This document shows positions 54,796-63,796 of a stretch of DNA of 64,000 nucleotides, piece after piece. Where the stretch lies: assembly GCF_003056355.1 (NCBI RefSeq), contig NZ_PYVW01000013.1, positions 1-64,000 of the forward strand, in the 5' to 3' direction. The translations under genes were made by a program, and so were the position numbers. The DNA is from Devosia naphthalenivorans. Its GTDB lineage: Bacteria > Pseudomonadota > Alphaproteobacteria > Rhizobiales > Devosiaceae. Each line of letters opens with the position of its first letter. Positions within the stretch are counted from its first letter, which is position 1. The notes under the pieces were generated by a model. It had not been told where the DNA came from and did not search any database. It saw only the letters and a program-made list of their open reading frames with translations.

Positions 54796-55683
54796 TCAAA
54801 CCTTCTTCTGACACATCGGGCAGAAGAACGTCGATCGCCCCGACTGAACGATGCGCTCGATAGTGCCGGTGCAGAGCGGGGTCGGGCAAGGTTCGCCTTC
54901 GCGATCATATACCGCAAAGCGGTGCTGGAAATAGCCGCTCCCACCTTCGGCATTGCGGAAATCGCGCAGCGTCGAGCCGCCGACTTCGATGGCTTCAATG
55001 AGAACCTGCCGCACGGCGCTGGCGAGATCCTCCAGCACGGGTTTGGGCTTGCCCCCGGCCGTCACCAGCCGGCCGGCGAGTACCGTCGGCAGGATATGGC
55101 TGCGATGCAGCGCCTCGGCGACATAGATATTGCCCAGGCCCGCCACCACGCGCTGATCCAGCAGGGCGGCTTTGATCGGCGTCTTCTTGCCGGCGAATTT
55201 TTTCGCCATCTCATCGGCATTGAAGTCATTGCCCAGCGGCTCGGGTCCGAGGCCCTTGAGATAGGGACTGTCGGCCAGATCGTCGTAGAGGTCGATGAAG
55301 CCGAAGCGGCGCGGGTCGGCATAGATCAGATGGGACTTGCCGTGCCGGGGGTGGGAAATGGTCCACACCATATGGTCGTGCTTTGGAGTTGGCTCGGTTT
55401 CGTAATAGCGCGGCGGCTTGTCGATGGCGTGTTCGGCGAAGCGCCAGGAGCCGGTCATGCCCAGATGGCTGAGCACTGTCTTGCCGTTGGAAAGACCCAG
55501 CAGCAGATATTTGGCGCGACGGCCGACCGAGGTAATGGTCGCCCCCTCGATCGCCTCGGCCAATCCTGCCGGAAAGGGGAAGCGTAAATTCTCACGGTTG
55601 AGCGTCACCTTTTCAATGGTCGCCCCATCGATCCACGGCTCCAGGCCGCGGCGGACGGTCTCTACCTCGGGTAATTCCGGCAT
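54796..55683 (-). CDS. mutM: Formamidopyrimidine-DNA glycosylase
   Basis: MutM (Fpg, 295 residues) removes 8-oxoguanine and other oxidised purines, with AP-lyase activity. The N-terminus must be Pro2 followed by Glu3, the catalytic pair; only translation from ATG 55683 gives [13 protein letters not shown], since ATG 55686 would add a Met before it. AGAGG at 55688-55692 sits correctly for 55683. The C-terminal zinc finger [11 protein letters not shown] ... FFCPMCQKK is intact. Upstream it shares a divergent gap with ubiE. Confidence 0.96.
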   Translation of the reverse strand: MPELPEVETVRRGLEPWIDGATIEKVTLNRENLRFPFPAGLAEAIEGATITSVGRRAKYLLLGLSNGKTVLSHLGMTGSWRFAEHAIDKPPRYYETEPTPKHDHMVWTISHPRHGKSHLIYADPRRFGFIDLYDDLADSPYLKGLGPEPLGNDFNADEMAKKFAGKKTPIKAALLDQRVVAGLGNIYVAEALHRSHILPTVLAGRLVTAGGKPKPVLEDLASAVRQVLIEAIEVGGSTLRDFRNAEGGSGYFQHRFAVYDREGEPCPTPLCTGTIERIVQSGRSTFFCPMCQKKV

Positions 55684-55780
55684 CATGGCCTCTTTAAACA
55701 TGTGCGGCTTTGCGCCATGGCAAAGCCCATATCGGTTCTATATGGTGCGCCAAACCTGTCCAGTATTTGCGAGCCACGCC

Positions 55781-56545
55781 ATGACCGATGCGCAAGAGAC
55801 CACTCATTTCGGTGAGCAGACCGTGGCGCTGCAGGACAAGCAGGGCATGGTCAACCAGGTGTTTCACCAGGTGGCCGATCGCTACGACCTTATGAACGAC
55901 CTGATGAGCGGGGGTATCCACCGCGTCTGGAAGGACGCCCTGGTGGCGGACCTCGCGCCGCCCAAGCGCGGCACACGGCCCTACCGCGTGCTGGATATGG
56001 CGGGCGGCACGGGCGACGTCGCCGAGCGTATCATCAATGCCTCGGTGGGCTATTCCGAAGTGGTCGTTTCCGACATCAATACCGACATGCTGCGCATAGG
56101 CGCCGAGCGGGCGCGCAATTGGCGCTATCCGGCGCAAGCCAGTTTCGTCGAGGCCAATGCGGAAGAGTTGCCCTTCGAGGACAACAGCTTCGACGCCTAT
56201 ACGATTGCCTTCGGCATCCGCAACGTGCCGCGCATCCAGAAGGCGCTGAACGAAGCACACCGCGTGCTCAAGCGCGGCGGACGCATCCTGGTGCTTGAGT
56301 TTTCGCAAGTCGATGTGCCCGGGTTCGACGCCGTCTACAAGGCCTTCTCGGACCGGGTGATCCCGCCCATGGGGCGCTTGGTGACGGGCGATCCGCAACC
56401 CTATCAATATCTGGTGGAATCGATCCGCAAGTTTCCCTCGCCAGCGCTGTTCCAGTCGATGCTGAGCGAGGCCGGCTTCCGGCGCGTTAGGGCCACCGCC
56501 TATACAGGCAATGTCGCGACGCTGTTTTCGGGATGGAAGCTCTAG
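55781..56545 (+). CDS. ubiE: Ubiquinone/menaquinone methyltransferase UbiE
   Basis: UbiE (254 residues) C-methylates the quinone ring in ubiquinone synthesis using SAM. The signature [23 protein letters not shown] and the SAM motif [16 protein letters not shown] and [18 protein letters not shown] identify it. ATG 55781 was taken; the frame continues 363 bases upstream across mutM sequence and is not credible there. It overlaps nothing and lies 4 bases before ubiB. Confidence 0.96.
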   Translation: MTDAQETTHFGEQTVALQDKQGMVNQVFHQVADRYDLMNDLMSGGIHRVWKDALVADLAPPKRGTRPYRVLDMAGGTGDVAERIINASVGYSEVVVSDINTDMLRIGAERARNWRYPAQASFVEANAEELPFEDNSFDAYTIAFGIRNVPRIQKALNEAHRVLKRGGRILVLEFSQVDVPGFDAVYKAFSDRVIPPMGRLVTGDPQPYQYLVESIRKFPSPALFQSMLSEAGFRRVRATAYTGNVATLFSGWKL

Positions 56546-56549
56546 GCAC

Positions 56550-58106
56550 ATGCTGATCTCAGCCTATTATCGCCTGGCGCGGGCCGGCTATGTCCTGGCG
56601 CGCGAGGGGGCGCTGTCGATCATTTCGACCAATGGCCTGCCCCCGGCGCTGGCGCCATTGCGGCTCGGCATCTGGCTGGGGCGGCTAATCGAGCGGCCAA
56701 GCGTGCGCAAGACGGGGCATGTGGAGCGGCTGAACAAGGCGCTGAACCGGCTGGGCCCGACCTATGTGAAATTCGGCCAGACGCTGGCCACCCGTCCCGA
56801 TGTGGTTGGCGCCAATATCGCCAATGATCTGGCCGGGCTACAGGATCGGATGGACCCGTTCGACCCCGCGCTGGTGCCCCAGATCCTGCGGGCAGCACTC
56901 GAGGGCAAGGCTGCCGAGCTGACCGATCTCAGCGCGCCCATCGCCGCGGCCTCCATTGCGCAGGTGCACAGGGCCAGGCTCGTTCCCCCGGTGGGGCCGG
57001 CCAAGACCGTTGCCGTCAAGATCCTGCGGCCGGGTGTGGGCGACCGCTTCATGGCCGATATCGAGAGCTTCTATGCCGCGGCGGGCCTCGCCGAGCGCTT
57101 CGTGCGTTCCACCCAGCGCCTGCGGCCCACCGAAGTGGTGCAGACGCTGGACCGCTCGGCGCGGCTGGAACTCGATCTGCGCCTCGAGGCGGCCTCCATC
57201 TCGGAGATGGCCGAGAACATCAAGAACGACACCGGCTTCGTTATCCCCACTGTCAGCTGGGAGCATGTGGCGCAGAATGTGCTGACCACCAGTTGGGTGG
57301 AAGGCATTCCGATCCGCAATCATGCGGCGCTGGATGCTGCGGGCGTGAACCGCAAGGCGCTGGCCGCCAACCTGCTGCAGAGTTTTTTGAAGCACGCCAT
57401 CCGCGACGGCTTCTTTCATGCCGACATGCATCCGGGGAACCTCTTTGTCGATTCCCGCAACGGCGACGTGGTGGCAGTGGACTTCGGCATCATGGGCCGC
57501 ATCAACCGGCGCGAGCGACGGTTCCTCGCCGATATTCTCTATGGCTTCATCACGCGCAATTATCGCCTGGTGGCCGAGCGGCACTTCGACATCGGCTATG
57601 TGCCCAAGGACCAGTCGGTCGATGATTTTGCGCTCGCCATCCGCTCCATCGGGGAGCCGCTGCATGGGCGCACCGCCAGCGATATTTCAATGGCCAAGGT
57701 GCTGGGGCAGTTGTTCGCCATCACCGAGCTGTTTTCCATGCAGACCCGGCCCGAACTGGTGCTCCTGCAAAAATCCATGGTGCTGGTCGAGGGCGTGGCG
57801 CGGTCGCTCGATCCCGACCTCGATATCTGGACCATCGCGGAGCCGGTCGTGGGCGATTGGTTGCGCAAGGAAGAAGGCCCGCAGGGTCGCATCCAGGACA
57901 TCGGCGATCATATCAAGGCTGCGGCGGAAGCTGCGGGACGCCTGCCGGTCATCATCGCCCAGGCGGAACTGGCACTGGCCGATTATCACGCCAACAAGCA
58001 CCGCCAGAACGATGGCGTCATGCGCAACATGTTGCTCGGACTGATGGGACTTGCCGGACTGACCCTGCTGGTGGCCATCTGGCGGCTGCTCACCATAGCG
58101 TCATGA
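56550..58106 (+). CDS. ubiB: Ubiquinone biosynthesis protein UbiB
   Basis: UbiB (518 residues), an atypical kinase-fold ATPase (ABC1/ADCK) needed for ubiquinone production, membrane-anchored by hydrophobic helices at the C-terminus (LLGLMGLAGLTLLVAIWRLL). The invariant KxGQ motif is present (VKFGQTLATRPDVV), as are the A-rich ATP loop (IAAASIAQVHRA) and DFGIMGRINRRER. It lies four bases after ubiE and is probably translated from the same message. Confidence 0.95.
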   Translation: MLISAYYRLARAGYVLAREGALSIISTNGLPPALAPLRLGIWLGRLIERPSVRKTGHVERLNKALNRLGPTYVKFGQTLATRPDVVGANIANDLAGLQDRMDPFDPALVPQILRAALEGKAAELTDLSAPIAAASIAQVHRARLVPPVGPAKTVAVKILRPGVGDRFMADIESFYAAAGLAERFVRSTQRLRPTEVVQTLDRSARLELDLRLEAASISEMAENIKNDTGFVIPTVSWEHVAQNVLTTSWVEGIPIRNHAALDAAGVNRKALAANLLQSFLKHAIRDGFFHADMHPGNLFVDSRNGDVVAVDFGIMGRINRRERRFLADILYGFITRNYRLVAERHFDIGYVPKDQSVDDFALAIRSIGEPLHGRTASDISMAKVLGQLFAITELFSMQTRPELVLLQKSMVLVEGVARSLDPDLDIWTIAEPVVGDWLRKEEGPQGRIQDIGDHIKAAAEAAGRLPVIIAQAELALADYHANKHRQNDGVMRNMLLGLMGLAGLTLLVAIWRLLTIAS

Positions 58107-58172
58107 GCGTTCGGCTTGTTCCATGGCGGCGGTGGCCATAGATTGCCCGACTTACCACCCCGGAGATCTTTC

Positions 58173-58781
58173 ATGTTCCTCAAAGCCCTCGGCAAGCTGG
58201 CAGCCACGACGCTGCTCGGCGCAGCGCTGGCGGGGTGCATCGATGCCGATGTGGACGTGGAACTGCTGAGCGCCACCACGGCCCGGGCAACCATTACCCA
58301 GGTCATGGGCGCCGATTTCTACGCCATGATCAAGATGAATGCCGAGGGCTCCAGGGGCCAGAGCGAGCCTGAAGAGTTCTGCGCGACCGGCGCGCTGACC
58401 GAAAACAGCGATGGAACGGCGACCTGCATCATCATCGAGGAAGGCCGCTTCGCCGATTTGACCTTGGGCGCCAAGCAGGAAATCGTGCAGTTCACGCCGG
58501 CCGGCCGGGGGCTGGTGCGCGTATCGCTGCGCACCGCGCGGATGAAGGCGGAAATCGGCGCCGACGAGGCGATGGACGACGAAACTCGGAAAATGGTCGA
58601 GGCGTTTTTTGCCGGACGCGGGGCGACGGTTCGGTTCTCGGGGCTCGAAATCACCGACACCAATATGGATCTTTCCAGCGATGGCCGCTCGGCCCAACAG
58701 AAGATCCAGTTTCTCGATCTGCTGCGTGGCACGGCTGATTTGCCCGAGGAAGTCTACGCCGTGGTGCGGGTGGCGCGATGA
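58173..58781 (+). CDS. Lipoprotein of unknown function
   Basis: Unrecognised. A 202-residue lipoprotein with lipobox LAGC (C22) after a signal peptide starting [16 protein letters not shown]. The mature part has two further cysteines near the N-terminus ([15 protein letters not shown]) that may be disulfide-linked, and segments ([10 protein letters not shown]) suggesting a beta-rich fold. GGAG lies seven bases before ATG 58173. It overlaps dut (ATGA). In rhizobia coaBC usually lies between ubiB and dut; here this lipoprotein takes that place. Confidence 0.78.
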   Translation: MFLKALGKLAATTLLGAALAGCIDADVDVELLSATTARATITQVMGADFYAMIKMNAEGSRGQSEPEEFCATGALTENSDGTATCIIIEEGRFADLTLGAKQEIVQFTPAGRGLVRVSLRTARMKAEIGADEAMDDETRKMVEAFFAGRGATVRFSGLEITDTNMDLSSDGRSAQQKIQFLDLLRGTADLPEEVYAVVRVAR

Positions 58782-59245
58782 GCGAATTGGTCGAGATCGG
58801 GCTGGTCTGGCTGGCGCATGGCGAAGGCCTGCCCTTGCCCAGCCAGCAAAGCGCAGGTGCCGCCGGCATGGATCTGGTCGCGGCCTTGCCGCTGGGCGAG
58901 GAAAAACTTCTGGCGCCGGGACAACGCGCCCTGATCCCCTGCGGCTTCGCCATGGCGCTGCCCGAGGGTTTTGAGGCGCAGGTGCGGCCCCGCTCGGGGC
59001 TGGCCGCGCGCCACGGGGTGACGGTGCTGAATTCACCCGGCACCATCGACGCCGATTATCGCGGCGAGGTGCAGGTTATCCTGATCAATCTGGGCGAGGC
59101 GCCATTTGCCATCCGGCGGGGCGACCGCATTGCCCAGATGGTGGTGGCGCCGGTCCTGAGCGCGCGTTTCACCGTCAAGGCTGAGCTGGACGAAACGGTT
59201 CGCGGTGCAGGCGGCTTTGGCTCGACCGGCAAGGGGCTCAGCTGA
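58778..59245 (+). CDS. dut: dUTP diphosphatase
   Basis: Dut (155 residues) hydrolyses dUTP to dUMP and PPi, keeping uracil out of DNA. The five trimer motifs are visible: [39 protein letters not shown] (catalytic Asp), [10 protein letters not shown] and [11 protein letters not shown]. It overlaps the lipoprotein stop (ATGA), and its own stop is followed at once by the ThiF-like gene. Confidence 0.97.
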   Translation: MSELVEIGLVWLAHGEGLPLPSQQSAGAAGMDLVAALPLGEEKLLAPGQRALIPCGFAMALPEGFEAQVRPRSGLAARHGVTVLNSPGTIDADYRGEVQVILINLGEAPFAIRRGDRIAQMVVAPVLSARFTVKAELDETVRGAGGFGSTGKGLS

Positions 59246-59959
59246 TTGGCCGACCCGCTCTCGACCGAGGAAACGCGCCGCTATGCTCGCCATCTCGTGC
59301 TCAAGGGCATGGGCGGGAGCGGGCAACAAGCGCTCAAGGCCGCCCGCGTACTGGTGGTTGGTGCCGGAGGCCTGGGCAGTCCAGTGATTGCCTATCTAGC
59401 CGGCGCGGGCGTTGGTACGCTTGGTGTGATCGACCACGACACGGTGTCGCTGTCGAACCTGCAGCGACAGGTGATCCATTCGAGGATCGACCAAGGCAAG
59501 GCCGAGAGCGCTGCTGCCTTCGTCCACACGCTTAATCCGCACGTAGCGGTTCAGGTGCATGCCGAACAGTTGGAGCCCGGCAACGCCGATGCGATCATGG
59601 CCGGGTACCAGCTCGTCCTGGATGGAACGGATAACCTCGCCACCCGGCGCGTGGTGGCGGACGCTGCTGCCCGCCACGCCATTCCGCTGGTTTCCGGTGC
59701 CGTTTCGATGTTCGACGGGCAGGTAACGGTGTTCGCCCCCGGCGGCCCGCAGTTTGGTGACCTCTACCCCGACATGGCCGATGACGCGGACCTGCCCTCC
59801 TGCGAAGCAACGGGCATTCTGGGCCCGCTCACCGGCGTTATCGGCACGCTGATGGCGATGGAAGCGGTCAAGCTCATCACCGGCATCGGCACGCCGCTGA
59901 TCGGCCGGGTGCTGACCTATGACGGCAAGGATGCGCAGTTTTCCGAGTTTTCGTATTAG
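59246..59959 (+). CDS. ThiF/MoeB/HesA family adenylyltransferase
   Basis: A 237-residue E1-like enzyme that adenylates the C-terminus of a ubiquitin-like sulfur carrier (MoaD or ThiS) or a related protein. The nucleotide motif VLVVGAGGLGSPVIAYLA is intact, DNLATRR contacts ATP, and the conserved cysteine is C186 (DLPSCEATGILGP). The two CxxC zinc pairs of MoeB are missing: the first reads QFGD, and no second pair follows. Start TTG 59246 comes one base after the dut stop, with AGGGG upstream. Confidence 0.87.
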   Translation: MADPLSTEETRRYARHLVLKGMGGSGQQALKAARVLVVGAGGLGSPVIAYLAGAGVGTLGVIDHDTVSLSNLQRQVIHSRIDQGKAESAAAFVHTLNPHVAVQVHAEQLEPGNADAIMAGYQLVLDGTDNLATRRVVADAAARHAIPLVSGAVSMFDGQVTVFAPGGPQFGDLYPDMADDADLPSCEATGILGPLTGVIGTLMAMEAVKLITGIGTPLIGRVLTYDGKDAQFSEFSY

Positions 59960-60019
59960 GGGATTGTGCGGGGGTGGATGGCTTCGGGTTTGGAGCCGAG
60001 ACTACACCCCAGACGCAAT

Positions 60020-60127
60020 CGTCACCCTCGGGCATGACCCGAGGGGCGTTCGGGGAGCCCTTACCGGAGCGGTGTGCCTGCGGGACGTGGCCCTCGGGTC
60101 GAGCCCGAGGGAAGCACGGTGGGTGGG
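60020..60127. repeat. Family D element, paired arms
   Basis: GTCACCCTCGGGCATGACCC then GAGGGG at 60020-60046, and CCCTCGGGTCGAGCCCGAGG then GAAGCACGGTGGGTGGG at 60090-60127. It lies in the 337-bp gap between the ThiF-like and DUF2852 genes. Confidence 0.85.
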
Positions 60128-60225
60128 ATAAATCTGATCCATACGAACAAGGTGAACAATCCCCCTCGAATGGGAGGTCCGGAGAGGAGTGTCGGCTGGG
60201 ACATCGTCGCACCCACATAAAAAAA

Positions 60226-60243
60226 CGCCCTCTTGCGAGGGCG
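60226..60243 (-). terminator. Rho-independent terminator of the DUF2852 gene
   Basis: Stem CGCCCTC / GAGGGCG with loop TTGC, followed on the minus strand by TTTTTTTATG. It begins about 50 bases past the stop. Confidence 0.9.
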
Positions 60244-60296
60244 CCAGTTTCAGTCGTTGGGAACGACTGGCTTCAGGAGGAGGTCAGGGCTGGGGC

Positions 60297-60767
60297 TTAG
60301 CCGTTATTGTTGCTCCAGCCATTGTTGGTGTCGCCATTGGACTGGTCGGTGTAGCCCTGGCGCGAACCGCGGCGTTCGTTCATGAAGCGGTCGAACTCTT
60401 CGCGATCCTTGGCCTTGTTCAAATTCGCCATGTATTCTTGGAAAGCGTCGATCTCGGCGTCGAGACGGGCGCGCTCTTCCTCGAGGCGCTTGAGCTGTTC
60501 GGCACGATAGTCATCGAATGCGGCGTTGCCGGACGAGTTCATGGTATAGCTCCTGTTGTTGTTCCACTGGCGCGGCTTGTTGGCGCCAACCCAGGAGCAG
60601 CCCTTGTTCCAATAGGCCTGCGCCTTTTCAGGTGAACCGCCGAACTTTTCGCCCCACAGGATATAACCGAGGACGGCAAGGCCGAGCGGCCAGAAGACGA
60701 TGAAGCCCAAAACCATCAGGATGATGGTGAGGGGCGACCATTGAGGTTTGATGATTGCTGTGTTCAT
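60297..60767 (-). CDS. DUF2852 membrane protein
   Basis: A 156-residue protein with one hydrophobic span near residues 15-40 (LTIILMVLGFIVFWPLGLAVLGYILW), then a soluble part rich in Asn, Gln, Arg and Glu. The helix RAEQLKRLEEERARLDAEID looks like a coiled coil, and the end is a low-complexity Asn/Gly stretch (GDTNNGWSNNNG). DUF2852 proteins are common in Alphaproteobacteria and have no known function. A ribosome site GGGAGA precedes the ATG at 60767. Confidence 0.87.
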   Translation of the reverse strand: MNTAIIKPQWSPLTIILMVLGFIVFWPLGLAVLGYILWGEKFGGSPEKAQAYWNKGCSWVGANKPRQWNNNRSYTMNSSGNAAFDDYRAEQLKRLEEERARLDAEIDAFQEYMANLNKAKDREEFDRFMNERRGSRQGYTDQSNGDTNNGWSNNNG

Positions 60768-60912
60768 GTCGTTTCAATCTCCCAGTCACGATGCGCTTAA
60801 CGTGGCCCGCCCTGGGGTGGGATCAATCCTGTGCCTGTGATTTTTTGGCTCTTGAAATGAAACCTCGTGCTTCCCATAGCGGGCCCTGTTTTTGCCGTAA
60901 GAGGGCCAAAAA

Positions 60913-62226
60913 ATGAGCCTGACCCAAGCCGATGGGCTCCCCTTGCCGTCCACCTGGCGGCCCCTGCGGCTGCAAACGCTGGTGCTGCTGCGCTGGCTGG
61001 CCGTGGCCGGACAGACCATCGGCGTGCTGTTCGTGGCCTTCGGGCTGGGATTCCCGGTGCCGCTGGCGGCGTGTTTCGGTCTGATCGCCGCTTCGGCCGC
61101 GCTCAATATCTGGCTTCTGCTCAAATTCGGCGTGGGGCACCGGCCTTCTTCGGGCTTCGCGGCGACCCAGGTTGCGTTCGATCTCTGCCAGCTTGGCAGC
61201 CTGCTGGCGCTGACGGGCGGCTTGCACAACCCGTTTTCCATCCTGCTGCTGGCGCCGGTTGCCGTATCGTCCACCACGCTGCCGCGCCGCGCGACCTTTG
61301 CCATCGCGCTACTGGCGGTGATTGTCGCCTCGCTATTGTCGATCTGGCACCTGCCCCTGCCCTGGACGCCGGGCGAGCAGCTGGTGTTCAACCGCATTTA
61401 TGTGATCGGCATCTGGGTTTCGATCATTTGTGGCGTAGTGTTCATCTCCGCCTACACCATGCGGGTAGCGCACGACTCCCGGCAGATCGCCGATGCGCTG
61501 GCCGCGACCGAGCTGGCCCTGTCGCACAAGGAGCAACTTTCGGCGCTCGATGGGCTGGCGGCCGCCGCCGCGCACGAGCTGGGGACGCCGCTGTCCACCA
61601 TCGCCCTCGCGGCCAAGGAAATGCGCTCCGACGCCGAGCCGGGCAGCGACCTGGCCAATGACGTCGAACTCATCATCGAGCAGGCCGCGCGCTGCCGGCA
61701 GATCCTCGCCAAGCTGCGCAATCTGGGCAATGACGGCGGCGATCCCTTTGCCGCCGTGCCGTTGACCGACCTTCTGGCCGAAGTAATGCGGCCCCATGAA
61801 GGGCGCGGCAAGCACCTGGAACTGCTGGCCGAACACACCGCCGGCCCGCCACCGGTGTTCGACCGCAGCGTGGGCATGCTCTATGGGCTGGGCAATCTGA
61901 TCGAGAATGCCGCCGATTTCGCCCGCCAGGCGGTGCAGGTGGAGGCCACCTGGGACCATGATGCGGTCTCGGTCACCATCACCGATGACGGGCCCGGTTT
62001 TGCGCCCGAGCTCATTGCCCGGCTGGGCGAGCCCTATCTCACCAGCCGTCCGCGCGATCCGCAGGGACCTGACGCCAACAAGCCCGGCGGCATGGGGCTG
62101 GGCGTATTCATCGCCAAGACGCTGCTGGAGCGAACCGGCGGCCGCCTGGCCTTCGAGAATATCGCCGCCGAAGGCCATGCCCGCGTGCGCATTGTCTGGC
62201 CGCGCAGCGCGGTGGAGGCGCTGTGA
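60913..62226 (+). CDS. regB: Redox sensor histidine kinase RegB/PrrB/ActS
   Basis: A 437-residue membrane kinase with six spans (about residues 25-190) and a cytoplasmic kinase core. The loop GGLHNPFSI is the quinone-sensing motif of RegB, H221 in AAAAHELGTPLSTIAL is the phosphorylated histidine, and C261 in AARCRQIL matches the redox-active cysteine of R. capsulatus RegB. ATP-lid elements N-IENAADF and DDGPGFAPEL follow. With RegA it controls genes for oxygen-poor growth and redox balance. AGAGGG precedes the ATG. Confidence 0.95.
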   Translation: MSLTQADGLPLPSTWRPLRLQTLVLLRWLAVAGQTIGVLFVAFGLGFPVPLAACFGLIAASAALNIWLLLKFGVGHRPSSGFAATQVAFDLCQLGSLLALTGGLHNPFSILLLAPVAVSSTTLPRRATFAIALLAVIVASLLSIWHLPLPWTPGEQLVFNRIYVIGIWVSIICGVVFISAYTMRVAHDSRQIADALAATELALSHKEQLSALDGLAAAAAHELGTPLSTIALAAKEMRSDAEPGSDLANDVELIIEQAARCRQILAKLRNLGNDGGDPFAAVPLTDLLAEVMRPHEGRGKHLELLAEHTAGPPPVFDRSVGMLYGLGNLIENAADFARQAVQVEATWDHDAVSVTITDDGPGFAPELIARLGEPYLTSRPRDPQGPDANKPGGMGLGVFIAKTLLERTGGRLAFENIAAEGHARVRIVWPRSAVEAL

Positions 62227-62293
62227 TGTCGCACCTGTCACTTTGACGCTGCGTTTTTTTGACCTTTTCGCAGGGAACCCCTACATCTAGCCC

Positions 62294-62845
62294 ATGAGCA
62301 CGATAGAAGACCTTCTGGCCGACGATCCCAGCCTGCTTTTGGTGGATGACGACGTGGCCTTCCTGCAGCGCCTCGAGCGCGCCATGGCCCGTCGCGGGTT
62401 CGATGTGCGGACCGCCGGCACGGTTGCCGCCGGGCTCGCCGCAGTGGCGGAAAAGCCGCCAGCTTATGCCGTGGTCGATCTTCGCCTCGAAGACGGCAAT
62501 GGGCTTGAAGTGGTGTCCGCGCTCCACACCAAGCGCCCCGATGCGCGGGCCGTGGTGCTGACGGGTTACGGCAACATCGCCACGGCGGTGACGGCGGTAA
62601 AGCTCGGCGCTATCGATTATCTGAGTAAGCCCGCCGATGCCGATGACGTCATCAATGCGCTGCTGGCGAGTGGGGAAGACAAGCCCGAACCGCCGGAAAA
62701 TCCGATGTCGGCCGATCGCGTGCGGTGGGAACATATCCAGCGCGTTTATGAGTTGTGCGACCGCAACGTGTCGGAAACGGCGCGGCGCCTTAATATGCAC
62801 CGCCGGACGTTGCAGCGGATTCTGGCCAAGCGCGCTCCGCGCTGA
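62294..62845 (+). CDS. regA: Response regulator RegA/PrrA/ActR
   Basis: A 183-residue transcription regulator and partner of RegB. The receiver domain has the acidic pair DDD near residue 18, phospho-acceptor D62 in AVVDLRLEDGNG, and the signalling Thr/Lys pair (VLTGYG, YLSKP). The C-terminus is a Fis-type helix-turn-helix (NVSETARRLNMHRRTLQRIL). A 67-bp spacer separates it from regB. ATG 62294 fits the family N-terminus. Its targets are not shown by the sequence, but in relatives they include respiration, nitrogen fixation and photosynthesis genes. Confidence 0.95.
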   Translation: MSTIEDLLADDPSLLLVDDDVAFLQRLERAMARRGFDVRTAGTVAAGLAAVAEKPPAYAVVDLRLEDGNGLEVVSALHTKRPDARAVVLTGYGNIATAVTAVKLGAIDYLSKPADADDVINALLASGEDKPEPPENPMSADRVRWEHIQRVYELCDRNVSETARRLNMHRRTLQRILAKRAPR

Positions 62846-62874
62846 GGTCTTTTCTGGAGCTATAGCGCCTCGGG

Positions 62875-63762
62875 TTATCCAGCCGCCGCAACTTCCGCCG
62901 CGTTGGGAATCGCCGGTTGCGCGCCGGGCTTGAGACACGCCAGGCTTGCCGCGCGTGCTGCCTGCTGCATGGCCGCTTCCAGCTCCAGCCCCGCATCGAG
63001 ACCAGCCGCCAGATAACCGCAGAAAGTGTCGCCGGCGCCTACCGTATCCACCGGCGTGACCTTGAGCGCCGGCACCGCGATCAGCCGGCCGTCGAGCGCT
63101 GCCTTGGCACCATCCTTGCCAAGGGTCACGATCACCGTCTGCCCGTGCCGAACCGACCACTCCAGCATGGCGTCGTCCAACTCCGCAATGCCGCGACCGC
63201 TGAGCAGTTCGAACTCGGTTTCGTTGGAGATCAGGATCGACGCCTTGGGGGCAATCGCGCTAGTGGTGTCGAGGAACGGCGCCGTATTCAGAATGGAAAT
63301 CATGCCGCGCGTCTTGGCGAGGTCCAGCGCCCGTTCGGTCGCATCCTGCGGGACTTCCTGCTGCAGCAGCAAAACGCCGCTGTCGGCACCAGCCAAAGCC
63401 TGCTCAGCATCCCTTGGCGTCATCGTGCCATTGGCACCGGGCAGCACCGCGATGCAGTTCTCGCCTGCTTGATCGACGAAGATCATCGCGATGCCGGTCG
63501 GCTCATCCACCTTTTTGAGGGCGGAAAGATCGACCCCATCGGCCTTGAGCAGTTCCAGCGCCAGATCGGCGAAGGCATCCGCGCCCACCGCCGAAATGTG
63601 CCGGACCTGCGCCCCTGCGCGACGCGCCGCCAGCGCCTGGTTGGCGCCCTTGCCACCGGCCGCCATGGAAAACGTGCCACCCGCCACCGTCTCGCCCGGC
63701 TTGGGCAGGCGGCTGACGGTGCCGACCTGATCGAGATTGGTCGAGCCGAAAACGGTGATCAT
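62875..63762 (-). CDS. rbsK: Ribokinase
   Basis: A PfkB-family sugar kinase (295 residues) that phosphorylates ribose to ribose 5-phosphate. The N-terminal sugar-binding signature is GGTFSMAAGGKGANQALAAR and the catalytic signature DTVGAGDTFCGYLAAGLD, with the Asp of GAGD as base. AGGAGAAG lies nine bases before the ATG at 63762. No ribose transporter or rbsD lies beside it, so another pentose or a nucleoside sugar is possible. Confidence 0.9.
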   Translation of the reverse strand: MITVFGSTNLDQVGTVSRLPKPGETVAGGTFSMAAGGKGANQALAARRAGAQVRHISAVGADAFADLALELLKADGVDLSALKKVDEPTGIAMIFVDQAGENCIAVLPGANGTMTPRDAEQALAGADSGVLLLQQEVPQDATERALDLAKTRGMISILNTAPFLDTTSAIAPKASILISNETEFELLSGRGIAELDDAMLEWSVRHGQTVIVTLGKDGAKAALDGRLIAVPALKVTPVDTVGAGDTFCGYLAAGLDAGLELEAAMQQAARAASLACLKPGAQPAIPNAAEVAAAG

Positions 63763-63796
63763 GGCGAAGCTTCTCCTGCCGCTTGTAGCGCGGCTT

